11,036 nucleotides of DNA from Alkalibacterium sp046484155 (GCF_046484155.1 NZ_JAWOBT010000053.1:1-11036), one strand, 5' to 3'; shown: positions 1 to 7,335, counted from the stretch's first letter. The notes: generated by a model not told the origin, from the sequence alone. Numbers and translations: made by a program.

Positions 1-110
1 TTCAACCAGTCGCTACGGTTTTCTCCCCAGCTTGATAAATCGGATGTATCTGTTTCGACTAGATAATCGACAACTTCTTGTATCAGTTCTGTTGTTGTGT
101 TCTTTGTCAT
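1..110 (-). CDS. N-terminus of unidentified protein (truncated by window edge)
   Basis: The first 36 codons of a minus-strand gene are visible, beginning MTKNTTTELIQEVV and containing VDYLVETDTSDLSSWGENR. The ATG at 110-108 is preceded by GGAGG seven bases upstream, which is close to ideal, and by an extended -10 element further up, so the start is well supported. The visible part is acidic and polar, probably helical, with no signal peptide or membrane segment. I do not recognise the family, and the rest of the gene lies outside the window. It is transcribed in the same direction as the rsmG-DUF1129 operon but is separated from it by a terminator and about 400 bp, so it is a separate transcription unit. 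Confidence 0.7.
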   Translation of the reverse strand, partial: MTKNTTTELIQEVVDYLVETDTSDLSSWGENRSDWL

Positions 111-159
111 CTGAATTCCTCCATTTTATATATGAGAACTTTCTAATTTATCCCTTATC

Positions 160-170
160 ATTGTATCATA
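160..170 (-). promoter_or_regulatory. Extended -10 promoter for the left-edge gene
   Basis: On the minus strand TATGATACAAT matches the extended -10 consensus TRTGnTATAAT at all but one position. There is no good -35 hexamer 16-18 bases upstream, as is common for extended -10 promoters. It would start transcription about 45 bases before the ATG at 110. Confidence 0.45.
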
Positions 171-470
171 ATGGTAGGGGTAATTGCGAATATTAAACGG
201 AAAAATTTAAAATATAAAGGGATTAGTTAATAGCTATGTATCCAATAAGGGTTGACACAGTGACCTTTAATTACTACTCAAAACATATTCACTGCTCAAG
301 ATATTTGTATCAGAAGAGACAGCTCTCGCTCAATTCGACTCCGACGTAGCTGGCCTGCCGGGTCACTTCTCTTTTGTTCATTGAATATGTAAAGGCGTAT
401 GTAAAGCAATCACATCTGTAAAATCACCTGAATGAGCGGGCACTTAAACAGCTTTTCAATAATCAAATTA
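171..470. other. Non-coding gap with nested inverted repeats
   Basis: No plausible gene is present. A perfect TTGACA lies at 252-257 on the plus strand, with only a weak -10 (TACTCA) 17 bases downstream. ACATATTCA (283-291) pairs with TGAATATGT (382-390). Inside it AGAAGAGAC (312-320) pairs with GTCACTTCT (362-370) with one mismatch, and inside that CAGCT (320-324) pairs with AGCTG (348-352), sharing the boundary base 320. At 434-445 GAGCGGGCACTT matches a word repeated many times near the right end of the window. It could be a small RNA or decayed sequence. Confidence 0.35.
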
Positions 471-510
471 GATAAAAACACCTTTATCCGTGGATAAAGG
501 TGTTTTTATC
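471..510 (-). terminator. Hairpin terminator after the rsmG-DUF1129 operon
   Basis: A perfect 19-bp inverted repeat (471-489 and 492-510) has a two-base centre; the arms are GATAAAAACACCTTTATCC and its complement. In both directions the stem ends in a GTTTTTATC run, so it can act on either strand. It begins about 20 bases after the stop codon of the DUF1129 gene. Confidence 0.85.
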
Positions 511-530
511 TATTTAAATTGACGTTCCTT

Positions 531-1244
531 TTAAATCAACGTTCCCTTGATATCCAGTCTTTTCTTCAGATACCATTTTGCTAAGAAAGCGAGTAGCCCT
601 ATCGCCAAAGTATACGGACCTGGAATAACCGGATTAATAGCCGGTGGAATCAGCGCCGTGCCAAAGGCCATCAGCATTATCCATATAACCATCGTTGAGG
701 TTGTCGCTAGGATATATTTCAAGAAGCCACCTTTAACACCAGGTTTCGGTGCATATTTGGTGATTATCATAACGGCAAAGCCACCTAAAATAAAGTTAAG
801 CAGCAGAGTAACAAAACCTAAACCGGCTTCTTCATTACCCGTAAGGTATGAAATCCCGGTTATAATGGCGAACATTCCACCTAATAGCAGGGCCCCATCA
901 AGATAGATCTTCCACGATTCTGAACGTTCTACGGGTTGCTCTATAACCCCTTTTTTCCCTTCAATGAGAAAACGGGCCTGATCTGTGGCTGTCCCGTAAA
1001 GTGTTCTCGCTGTTACATGATTCGCTTGTTCAGCAACAATGTTTTTCAGCATATCGTTCAGGATCACTGTCTTACGTTCACCAGACATGTTGGCATCGTC
1101 AAGTTGACGATTCAATTTAATCATGTATTCTTGATTCTTATTCGTCAGCTGATCAAATAAAGTCGCATTTTCTTTTTCTTTTTCAACGTAATCATACTGA
1201 TCGTCTTGTTCAATGACGTTTTTATTTTTAGACATACTTAACAT
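531..1244 (-). CDS. DUF1129 family membrane protein
   Basis: A 237-residue protein of the DUF1129 family, whose function is unknown. Its N-terminal half is soluble and charged, with the family-like stretch LTNKNQEYMIKLNRQLDD (about 33-50) and VTARTLYGTATDQA (about 77-90). The C-terminal half has four predicted membrane segments at about 113-134, 142-163, 173-196 and 208-225, and ends in a basic tail. It is the last gene of the operon, 12 bases after ychF, which is where this family is usually found in Lactobacillales. The start is uncertain: the first ATG sits only three bases after AAAGGAG and the second (codon 4, MSKNKN, at 1235) twelve bases after it. A tandem copy of the last 17 or so bases, stop included, lies directly downstream. 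Confidence 0.85.
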   Translation of the reverse strand: MLSMSKNKNVIEQDDQYDYVEKEKENATLFDQLTNKNQEYMIKLNRQLDDANMSGERKTVILNDMLKNIVAEQANHVTARTLYGTATDQARFLIEGKKGVIEQPVERSESWKIYLDGALLLGGMFAIITGISYLTGNEEAGLGFVTLLLNFILGGFAVMIITKYAPKPGVKGGFLKYILATTSTMVIWIMLMAFGTALIPPAINPVIPGPYTLAIGLLAFLAKWYLKKRLDIKGTLI

Positions 1245-1256
1245 ACTCTCCTTTTT

Positions 1257-2357
1257 CTAAACGTTGAAACGGAATAGAATAACATCGCCATCTTGCACGA
1301 CGTAGTCTTTTCCTTCTGATCTGAATTTTCCAGCTTCACGAGCAGCTTTTTCACTCCCCAGACGGTCATAGTCTTCATAGGAAATGGTTTCAGCACGAAT
1401 AAAGCCACGCTCGAAATCACTATGAATGACACCGGCTGTCTGTGGAGCTTTCATCCCTTTTTTAAAGGTCCATGCGCGGACTTCTTGAGGTCCGACAGTA
1501 AAGAAAGTGGCTAGACCTAACAAGTCATAAGATGTGCGAATCAGTTTGTTTAACCCCGGTTCAGTTACACCTAAATCATCCAGGAACATCTCTTTTTCTT
1601 CATCATCCAGTATAGCAATTTCTTCTTCGATGGCTGCTGAAATAGCGACCACTTCAGCCCCTTCTTCTGCCGCAATATCGCGGACGGTCTGCAGGTGCTT
1701 GTTGCTTTCAGGATCAGCGATTTCTTCTTCGGCAACGTTAGCCACATAAAGAACCGGTTTACTTGTCAGCAAGAAGAGTGAACGCAGTAGCGGTAATTCA
1801 TCATCTGTAAATGAAAGGATGCGCACGGGTTTTCCCTCTTCAAGCACAGGTTTGATTTTTTCTAAAACGGCCAACATCTCAACCGCATCTTTATCCTTGG
1901 TTCTTGCTTGTTTTTTCACCTTTTCATAACGTTTATCAACGGCATCCAAGTCGGCTAAGGCTAATTCTAAATTGATGGTTTCAATATCTTCTGCCGGATC
2001 GACTCGACCTGATACATGTGTGATGTTTTCATCTTCAAAACAACGCACGACGTGACAAATCGCATCCACTTCACGGATATTTGCTAAAAATTTATTTCCT
2101 AATCCTTCACCCTTACTTGCTCCTTTGACAATTCCCGCAATATCGATGAATTCAAATGTAGTCGGTATGACTTTTTTCGGGTTCGCGAGTTCCGCTAAGC
2201 GGTTCAAGCGCTTATCGGGAACTTCCACGATCCCGACATTCGGATCGATCGTGGCAAAAGGATAGTTCGCAGCCTCTGCTCCTGCTTTCGTGATGGCATT
2301 AAATAGTGTTGATTTTCCTACGTTGGGTAACCCAACAATTCCTGCTGTTAAAGGCAT
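1257..2357 (-). CDS. ychF: Ribosome-binding ATPase YchF
   Basis: A 366-residue universally conserved Obg-related P-loop ATPase (YchF/OLA1), which associates with ribosomes and has been linked to translation and stress responses. Visible motifs: P-loop GLPNVGKST (9-17), G3 motif DIAG (72-75) followed by the glycine-rich IVKGASKGEGLGNKF, and the G4 position NVAE (207-210). The NxxE form in place of NKxD is the known signature of ATP rather than GTP preference. A coiled-coil region spans about 125-170, and the TGS domain fills about 283-366, ending in GDVILFRFNV. I start at the ATG at 2357 (MPLTAGIVGLPNVGKST), as in the family. The upstream in-frame GTG at 2369 overlaps the ribosome site AAAGGTG, which lies nine bases before the ATG. 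Length is normal. Confidence 0.98.
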   Translation of the reverse strand: MPLTAGIVGLPNVGKSTLFNAITKAGAEAANYPFATIDPNVGIVEVPDKRLNRLAELANPKKVIPTTFEFIDIAGIVKGASKGEGLGNKFLANIREVDAICHVVRCFEDENITHVSGRVDPAEDIETINLELALADLDAVDKRYEKVKKQARTKDKDAVEMLAVLEKIKPVLEEGKPVRILSFTDDELPLLRSLFLLTSKPVLYVANVAEEEIADPESNKHLQTVRDIAAEEGAEVVAISAAIEEEIAILDDEEKEMFLDDLGVTEPGLNKLIRTSYDLLGLATFFTVGPQEVRAWTFKKGMKAPQTAGVIHSDFERGFIRAETISYEDYDRLGSEKAAREAGKFRSEGKDYVVQDGDVILFRFNV

Positions 2358-2390
2358 ATATATGTTCACCTTTCACTTTCTTTAAAATAA

Positions 2391-2576
2391 TTAGTCTTTC
2401 AAGACTTTTTTCAGTTTTCTATCGAATTCTCGACGAGGCATCATGACTAAATGGTCACATCCCGTACATTTGATACGAATATCAGCCCCCATGCGAATGA
2501 TCTCCCAGCGATTCGTTCCACAAGGATGCGGCTTCTTCATTTCGACGACATCGTGTAAATCATAGGATTTTTCCAT
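2391..2576 (-). CDS. DUF951 small zinc-ribbon-like protein
   Basis: A 61-residue protein of the DUF951 family. It has the family motif KKPHPCG (14-20), then RMGADIRIKCTGC (28-40), and a basic helical tail with MPRREFDRKLKK. Cysteines 19, 37 and 40 with His17 could form a small metal site, though this is inference and no function is established. AAGGAGG lies nine bases before the ATG. It sits between parB (22 bases upstream) and ychF (33 bases downstream), the usual place for this family in Firmicutes, and must be co-transcribed with them. Confidence 0.92.
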   Translation of the reverse strand: MEKSYDLHDVVEMKKPHPCGTNRWEIIRMGADIRIKCTGCDHLVMMPRREFDRKLKKVLKD

Positions 2577-2598
2577 CTCATTTAGCCTCCTTGGTTCT

Positions 2599-3480
2599 TT
2601 AGTTTAAATCAATATTCAATTCTTCTAAGATACGATTCAGGTCATCAGGAGACACGTATTCGATTTCTATCTTCCCTTGCTCTCCTTTTTCGCGAATCGC
2701 CACACTCGTTCCAAACTTATCAGTCAATAACTCTTCTGATTTGCGAATATACACAGATTTCTCTGCCACCTGTGGCTTTTCAGGTTTATCTTTAGGGTGT
2801 TGATTCGCTTCTGAAACCAAGTGTTCCAGCTGTCTCACCGTTAATTTTTCTTTGACTGCGCGTTTGGCAAGTTTTTTGATTTTGGATTTATCTTTCAGTC
2901 CAAGCAGCGTGCGTGCTTGGCCATTAGAGAGCTGCCCTTCCTGGACCAGCTGCTTCACTTCTTCTGGTAGTGACAGTAAACGCAAATGATTGGCAATATA
3001 CGAGCGACTCTTACCTAACTTTTCAGCTACCATTTCCTGTGTCATCGATAATTTATCCATCATCATATTATATGCTTCTGCTTCTTCAAGAGACGTTAAG
3101 TCTTCACGCTGCAGGTTTTCTAAAATAGCCACCTGCATCATGACTTCTTCATTCAGTTCTCTAATGATGGCTGGTATTTTATCCTTGCCGGCAATCTTGG
3201 ATGCTCTGAACCGTCTTTCTCCAGCTATGATTTCATAGCCTTTAACAGATGACTGACGTAAGATGATCGGTTGGAGCACCCCAGAAATATTGATAGAAGC
3301 AGCCAGTTCATTCAGCGCATCTTCATCGAAATGACGTCTGGGCTGATATGGATTGGGACGGATTTCAGCTAAATCAATAAGTTGTACGCGTTCATCATTG
3401 CGATCGACCTCTTCATCAAAATTAGGCACATCAAATAAGGCATCAATGCCACGGCCTAGTCCTTTTTTCTTATTCACCAC
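2599..3480 (-). CDS. parB: Chromosome partitioning protein ParB (Spo0J)
   Basis: A 293-residue ParB CTPase clamp that loads at parS sites near the origin, spreads on DNA and recruits SMC. The N-terminal KGLGRGIDALF (6-16) is the conserved ParA-contacting segment. The nucleotide-binding domain shows RPNPYQPRRHF (41-51), GERRFRA (87-93) and ENLQREDLTSLEEA (121-134). The helix-turn-helix lies at about 146-170 (TQEMVAEKLGKSRSYIANHL), and a C-terminal dimer domain at about 243-293. A basic and proline-rich linker follows the helical domain. The start is GTG: two GTG codons stand in a row at 3480 and 3477, the first nine bases after AAGGAAG inside the end of parA. The gene overlaps parA by 11 bp, implying translational coupling. 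Confidence 0.97.
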   Translation of the reverse strand: MVNKKKGLGRGIDALFDVPNFDEEVDRNDERVQLIDLAEIRPNPYQPRRHFDEDALNELAASINISGVLQPIILRQSSVKGYEIIAGERRFRASKIAGKDKIPAIIRELNEEVMMQVAILENLQREDLTSLEEAEAYNMMMDKLSMTQEMVAEKLGKSRSYIANHLRLLSLPEEVKQLVQEGQLSNGQARTLLGLKDKSKIKKLAKRAVKEKLTVRQLEHLVSEANQHPKDKPEKPQVAEKSVYIRKSEELLTDKFGTSVAIREKGEQGKIEIEYVSPDDLNRILEELNIDLN

Positions 3481-4234
3481 TATCCATCACTTCCTTCGCT
3501 AATTCTTGATAGACTTCTGCACCTTTGGATCTAATGTCATAGTCAATAATTGACAAACCATAACTAGGCGCTTCCGACAATCGTACATTACGTGGAATAA
3601 TTGTTGCATAGACTTTTTCCCGGAAATATTTTTTTACTTCATTCACCACTTCGAATCCAAGATTTGTACGGGCATCCAGCATGGTCAAGAGCACGCCTTC
3701 CACTTTCAACTCTTTGTTGAAATGTTTCTGTACCAAGCGGACCGTATTAAGCAGCTGGCTTAATCCCTCTAATGCATAATATTCGCACTGCACGGGGATC
3801 AGGACAGAGTCACTCGCTGTGAACGCGTTGATTGTTAAATGACCAAGAGATGGTGGGCAATCGATCAAAATATAATCGTAATCATCTTTCACTGTCTCTA
3901 CAGCTCTTTTCAGCCGTGTTTCTCTCGCCATCAAACTAGTCAACTCTACTTCTGCCCCAGCTAGTTGTATCGTAGCGGGGACAATGCTCAAATTATCTCG
4001 ACTTGATGACAACACAACATCTTTAAGCGGTTCTTCGTTAATTAAAACATCATAAATATCTCTATCTACTTCGCCTTTTTTAATGCCTAACCCACTGGTT
4101 GCATTGCCTTGAGCATCCATATCGATCAACAATACCTTTTTTCCGTTATAGGCTAAAGAAGCACCAAGGTTGACCGTAGTCGTTGTTTTTCCTACGCCAC
4201 CTTTTTGGTTTGCAACAGCTATAATCTGTCCCAT
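3470..4234 (-). CDS. parA: Chromosome partitioning ATPase ParA (Soj)
   Basis: A 254-residue ParA/MinD-type ATPase that forms DNA-bound dimers and acts with ParB in origin segregation and in control of replication initiation. The deviant Walker A motif is KGGVGKTT (11-18), with the signature lysine K11. LLIDMDAQGN (36-44) carries the Walker A' aspartate D40, and Walker B is YILIDCPPSLG (121-131). PRNVRLSEAPSYG (214-226) is a conserved block of chromosomal ParA proteins. There is no N-terminal helix-turn-helix, so this is the short chromosomal form, not the long plasmid form. GGAGG lies six bases before the ATG. The gene is 31 bases downstream of rsmG; no noc gene stands between them, unlike in many relatives. 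Confidence 0.97.
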   Translation of the reverse strand: MGQIIAVANQKGGVGKTTTTVNLGASLAYNGKKVLLIDMDAQGNATSGLGIKKGEVDRDIYDVLINEEPLKDVVLSSSRDNLSIVPATIQLAGAEVELTSLMARETRLKRAVETVKDDYDYILIDCPPSLGHLTINAFTASDSVLIPVQCEYYALEGLSQLLNTVRLVQKHFNKELKVEGVLLTMLDARTNLGFEVVNEVKKYFREKVYATIIPRNVRLSEAPSYGLSIIDYDIRSKGAEVYQELAKEVMDSGE

Positions 4235-4265
4235 GTTCTTCCTCCAAACTTTCTGCTCTATTCGT

Positions 4266-4985
4266 TTATGCTAATGGGCTCTTGTTGGGAGTCCCTGGTC
4301 GTCTTGGATATTTATTCGGTGTTTCTGTTTTCTTATCTATCAGGATGATCGTGCGTTCACCCGCATCTTCCGGTAACTCAAACGAATGGGTTTCTCTCAC
4401 TTTTCCGCCAAGTAATCCGATCGCGGCTACGGCTTCATCCAACTCTTCAGGCGCATGCGTCGCTTTCATTGCAATAAACGTGCCCTCTTTTTTTAGTAAT
4501 GGTAGGCACAATTCAGCTAAAACACTCATACGTGCCACTGCTCTGGCCGTAACGAAATCGAAAGAGGCTCTGAACCGTTTGTTTTGACCAAACGTCTCTG
4601 CACGGTCGTGATACAGAGAGACGTCACTCAGACCCAATTCCTCAACTATTTCCTCAAGAAATGTGATGCGTTTTTTAAGTGAATCGACGATCGTGATCTG
4701 TAATTCAGGGTAAATGATTTTAAGGGGGATACTGGGAAAACCAGCACCTGAGCCTACATCGCATAGACTGTGGACCCCTTGACTAAAATCGACATACAAC
4801 CCTGCAGTCAATGAATCATAAAAATGTTTCAAGTAAGCTTCTTCACGTTGCGTAATCGCAGTTAAATTCATCTTTTCGTTCCATTCCTGCAGCAGTTCCA
4901 AATAACGTTCAAACTGACGCATCTTGGCTTCTGTGATCGGAATGTCTCTTTTTTTAAGTTCGGACTGAAATTCTTCTGGAGTCAT
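4266..4985 (-). CDS. rsmG: 16S rRNA (guanine-N7) methyltransferase RsmG (GidB)
   Basis: A 239-residue S-adenosylmethionine-dependent methyltransferase that modifies G527 (E. coli numbering) of 16S rRNA; loss of it in other bacteria gives low-level streptomycin resistance. Visible features: N-terminal QEWNEKMNLTAIT (34-46), the SAM motif CDVGSGAGFPSIPLKI (75-90), the acidic end of the second strand IVDSLKKR (99-106), VTARAVA (145-151), and the conserved C-terminal tail PNKYPRRPGTPNKSPL (223-238). The ATG is about ten bases after AAGGAT. It is the first gene of the operon. The usual partner mnmG is not in the window; upstream is a gap with a decayed gene. Confidence 0.97.
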   Translation of the reverse strand: MTPEEFQSELKKRDIPITEAKMRQFERYLELLQEWNEKMNLTAITQREEAYLKHFYDSLTAGLYVDFSQGVHSLCDVGSGAGFPSIPLKIIYPELQITIVDSLKKRITFLEEIVEELGLSDVSLYHDRAETFGQNKRFRASFDFVTARAVARMSVLAELCLPLLKKEGTFIAMKATHAPEELDEAVAAIGLLGGKVRETHSFELPEDAGERTIILIDKKTETPNKYPRRPGTPNKSPLA

Positions 4986-5013
4986 TCGTCAAAAATCCTT
5001 TCTCTATTCAGTC

Positions 5014-5035
5014 GTGAAACACTTGAATGTTTCAC
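5014..5035. promoter_or_regulatory. Everted parS half-sites or operator upstream of rsmG
   Basis: GTGAAACA (5014-5021), spacer CTTGAA, TGTTTCAC (5028-5035). The 8-bp arms are perfect and are exactly the two halves of the consensus parS palindrome TGTTTCACGTGAAACA, in swapped order. It lies about 30 bases upstream of the rsmG start, probably inside the leader. As RNA it would form an 8-bp hairpin. Whether ParB binds it is unknown; canonical parS needs inward-facing halves. Confidence 0.4.
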
Positions 5036-5052
5036 AAAAACACTCTCTTCAC

Positions 5053-5079
5053 TTTATACTAAACAGCTAGTAAATACAA
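5053..5079 (-). promoter_or_regulatory. Weak promoter candidate for the rsmG operon
   Basis: On the minus strand TTGTAT (5079-5074) and TATAAA (5058-5053) stand 15 bases apart. The spacing is short, so the -35 assignment is doubtful. The -10 is placed sensibly, upstream of the inverted repeat and the rsmG ribosome site. Confidence 0.3.
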
Positions 5080-5192
5080 TGGTTAGAAGCGATTTTCTCA
5101 TTACATAAAAAACACCTGACACTAGTCAGCGGCTGGTGAAAAACAACGGTATAATCGAGATAAAAGATCCCATATCACAGTAGAATAAAAAC

Positions 5193-5248
5193 AAAAGACA
5201 GGCCTACTCGAAATTCACTTACTGAATGCTTCACTATCTCTGTCTTTT
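5193..5248 (-). terminator. Hairpin terminator after the decayed gene
   Basis: AAAAGACAG (5193-5201) pairs with CTGTCTTTT (5240-5248), with a smaller ATTCA/TGAAT stem in the loop. On the minus strand the stem is followed by GTTTTTATTC, a U-rich tail. It starts ten bases after the last stop of the remnant at 5258, which fits a terminator left behind by that gene. Confidence 0.5.
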
Positions 5249-5257
5249 TAAGTTTTT

Positions 5258-5640
5258 TCATTGATAGGCCTCATTATCCGCTTCAGGTTCACCATAACTA
5301 TTATGATATCCATGCCAATCAGACCCGGCGATGATGCTATCTCATAATCATGTCGACGCTTTGCTTCACCATTTTAAAAATCATAATCCTAAGTACGACA
5401 ATAGTAGCAATTAATCCCCTTATGAAGAGCAGCTGAAAATAAACTCGGGAAGGTGATCCGAAAGAATGAATTTCAAATAATTTGCTGATGATTTCTTCCC
5501 TATCCTCAACTGCAATTTCTACTACAGGTTCCTCTTTTGATTTTCAGACCGTTCCTTCATTACTGGCTAGCTGATCCTGCAAGTTTCCGATTCCAGCATT
5601 TTAATTCCCCTCTCATCCCTCTGTTGCAGAACCCTCGAAA
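5258..5640 (-). pseudogene. Frameshifted remnant of an unidentified gene with one membrane segment
   Basis: On the minus strand protein-like sequence jumps between frames. Reading down from about 5640 I see RVLQQRDERGIKMLESE, then in another frame NLQDQLASNEGTV followed by a stop (5546-5544), then an open stretch with EEPVVEIAVEDREEIISKLF and a hydrophobic FIRGLIATIVVLRIMIF ending at a stop at 5337. A third frame gives NGEAKRRHDYE, and the last gives IIAGSDWHGYHNSYGEPEAD to a stop at 5258. Joined, they read as a coiled or charged N-part, one membrane span and a polar Tyr/His-rich tail. No intact start or ribosome site was found. A terminator directly follows. The family is not recognised; chance open stretches remain possible. 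Confidence 0.45.
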
Positions 5641-5668
5641 AGAAAAACTGGAGCGTCACTAATATAGA

Positions 5669-5695
5669 AGAACACACTGGATGGCAGTGTGCTCT
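5669..5695 (-). terminator. Terminator after the first antiporter gene
   Basis: AGAACACACTG (5669-5679), loop GATGG, CAGTGTGCTCT (5685-5695): an 11-bp stem with one non-Watson-Crick position. On the minus strand it is followed by the moderately U-rich TTCTTCTATATT. It lies about 20 bases after the stop codon at 5714. Confidence 0.65.
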
Positions 5696-5713
5696 GATGT
5701 TCATTATTTTTAC

Positions 5714-6880
5714 TTACTCTTGCGTTTCGCCTACTCTGTTCAGCGCTTTACCTAAGAGCAGCGGACCAAATATTTCAAAGAAAACGACACCGGTCAAGAC
5801 AACACCGGTGATTGCTCCCGAGACATTCGGAAGGCTCCGTTCAGCAATCGTTGCCAACCCTATCGCTACGCCTGCTTGCGGAAACAGACCAAACCCTAAA
5901 TTGTATTGCACTTTTTTACTGACTGTTGTGAAGCGAGAAAAGATGAAAATGCCTGCATATTTACCAAATGAACGAGCCACTATATAACCCACACCAATCA
6001 GTCCGACCTGACCTAAAATGGCAATATCCAAGTGTGCACCCGCTAAGGTCAGAAAAATGATGAATATAGGCAGTTCGATACGATTAAGGAGTGTCGCAAT
6101 AAGTATTTTCCTGTTTGTCAGGTTAGTAATCGTAACCCCAGCAATCATATCAGTTAAAATCGGCGATAAATCGAAGTAAGCTGCAATACCCGAATTAAAG
6201 AGCAGGGCCGCTAATAATAAAACCAATAGCTTGTCATTGCTGATCTCTTTTCTTATAAAGTAAGAGACAAATACTCCCCCAATTATTCCAACTAAAGCTG
6301 CAAATAAAATATCTAAAACAACCGAACCGACGAGCATGACGATCGAAGCCGCTGTATCATTTACCATAGACTGAACAAATGATACCATTACACCGAAGGT
6401 CAAAATAGTGATCAGATTATCAAATGCTACGAGTCCCAGCAGATTCTGAGTCATTTCACCTTCCGCTTTAGTTTCTTTGATTATAGATACCACCCCAGAA
6501 GGTGATACAGACATCGCGAGCGGACCTAAAATCAATGCATATTGGATCGGCATACCAAGAAGCCATGTTACAAGGGAAACGATAATAGCTGTAAAAAATG
6601 TATTTCCTAAAGACATCTTAATTAGATTCTTCCCAAAAGCTTTAAATACACGGTAATGAAGTTCCATTCCTACTGACACGGCCAGCATGCTCAGTGCCAG
6701 TTCATTAGCAAATTCTAAATTATGCTGGACCTCTGAGGTTATGAAGTTAAAAAAACTCGGGCCTAGTATCAATCCTGTTAATATGTAACCCGTGACCGTT
6801 GGCACTTTCAGTTTTTTTGCTAGCTTGCCTCCTCCCATTCCTGCAACCAGAATAATTGCAATATATAAAGTATATGACAT
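5714..6880 (-). CDS. CPA2-family cation/proton antiporter, Asp-Asn variant
   Basis: A 388-residue integral membrane protein of the CPA2 sodium (or potassium)/proton exchanger family (NapA, GerN, KefB membrane domain), with about 12 hydrophobic segments and no C-terminal TrkA-N/RCK domain. Seen in order: VPTVTGYILTGLILGP (26-41), SVSPSGVVSIIKE (124-136) in the unwound TM4 region, GLVAFDNLITI (149-159) in the ion site, VARSFGKYAG (301-310) with K307 at the position of the conserved TM10 lysine, and GLFPQAGVAIGLA (331-343). The core pair is D154-N155, where the paralogue downstream of PII-like protein 2 has D156-D157. AAGGAAGG lies eight bases before the ATG. It follows the PII-like gene by 36 bases, in one operon. 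Substrate ion is not readable from sequence. Confidence 0.92.
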   Translation of the reverse strand: MSYTLYIAIILVAGMGGGKLAKKLKVPTVTGYILTGLILGPSFFNFITSEVQHNLEFANELALSMLAVSVGMELHYRVFKAFGKNLIKMSLGNTFFTAIIVSLVTWLLGMPIQYALILGPLAMSVSPSGVVSIIKETKAEGEMTQNLLGLVAFDNLITILTFGVMVSFVQSMVNDTAASIVMLVGSVVLDILFAALVGIIGGVFVSYFIRKEISNDKLLVLLLAALLFNSGIAAYFDLSPILTDMIAGVTITNLTNRKILIATLLNRIELPIFIIFLTLAGAHLDIAILGQVGLIGVGYIVARSFGKYAGIFIFSRFTTVSKKVQYNLGFGLFPQAGVAIGLATIAERSLPNVSGAITGVVLTGVVFFEIFGPLLLGKALNRVGETQE

Positions 6881-6916
6881 ATTTATAACCTTCCTTTTTC
6901 CATATTTTCTCTATAA

Positions 6917-7249
6917 TTAGAATTCGATTCCTTTTGTAAAGTTTACAGGCACACTGAAAAAGATGGCATTATCTGGTTTTTCTAAATCGCCACACACACT
7001 TTCAGCAATCGAAAGAACTTCATTTCGTTCTGCTTCATCTTTAACGACTGTGAAGATGGTCTTGCTATTTGATTCGCGTTCTTCGCCAAGTTCCGCGAAC
7101 ATTGAAAACATCGGAAACTGATTAGAAATAAGATGCCCCATCCCGCTACTATCAAGGACTGTTGCTCCTTTGATCTCATAACGCATAAACAAGGTTAAGA
7201 TCTCATTCAACAAGTCAGTTTTATTCAAGACGATAACTACAAGTTCCAT
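6917..7249 (-). CDS. Small PII-like protein 1, partner of the adjacent antiporter
   Basis: A 110-residue protein with the size and pattern of a PII-like (GlnB/CutA/SbtB) ferredoxin-like fold: first strand MELVVIVLNK, helix TDLLNEILTLFMRY, second strand GATVLDSSGMG (28-38), a loop at about 39-61 at the T-loop position, third strand SKTIFTVV (62-69), helix NEVLSIAESVCGDL, last strand AIFFSVPV (95-102). The family call is by pattern, not alignment. I start at the ATG at 7249, preceded by AGAAGGG eight bases upstream, not the in-frame ATG at 7288, which lacks a good ribosome site. It precedes the antiporter gene by 36 bases. By analogy with SbtB-SbtA and GlnK-AmtB, it probably binds a small ligand and gates the transporter. 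Confidence 0.8.
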   Translation of the reverse strand: MELVVIVLNKTDLLNEILTLFMRYEIKGATVLDSSGMGHLISNQFPMFSMFAELGEERESNSKTIFTVVKDEAERNEVLSIAESVCGDLEKPDNAIFFSVPVNFTKGIEF

Positions 7250-7305
7250 ATTATATCCCTTCTTTCTTATATGATGACCATTAAACATTTAACACCGACA
7301 CACCG

Positions 7306-7319
7306 TTAAAGCGCTTTCC
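7306..7319. promoter_or_regulatory. cre-like palindrome downstream of the promoter
   Basis: TTAAAGCGCTTTCC contains the perfect palindrome AAAGCGCTTT and matches the ideal CcpA site TGAAAGCGCTTTCA at 12 of 14 positions. It lies about 10-20 bases after the predicted transcription start of the PII-like/antiporter operon, a position where CcpA would block elongation. Confidence 0.4.
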
Positions 7320-7335
7320 TATTCCCTTAAATTTA

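Noticed and set aside
547..906. Plus-strand open frame opposite the DUF1129 gene
   Set aside because: It lies antisense to a family-matched membrane protein, has no ribosome site, and its hydrophobic composition mirrors the other strand.
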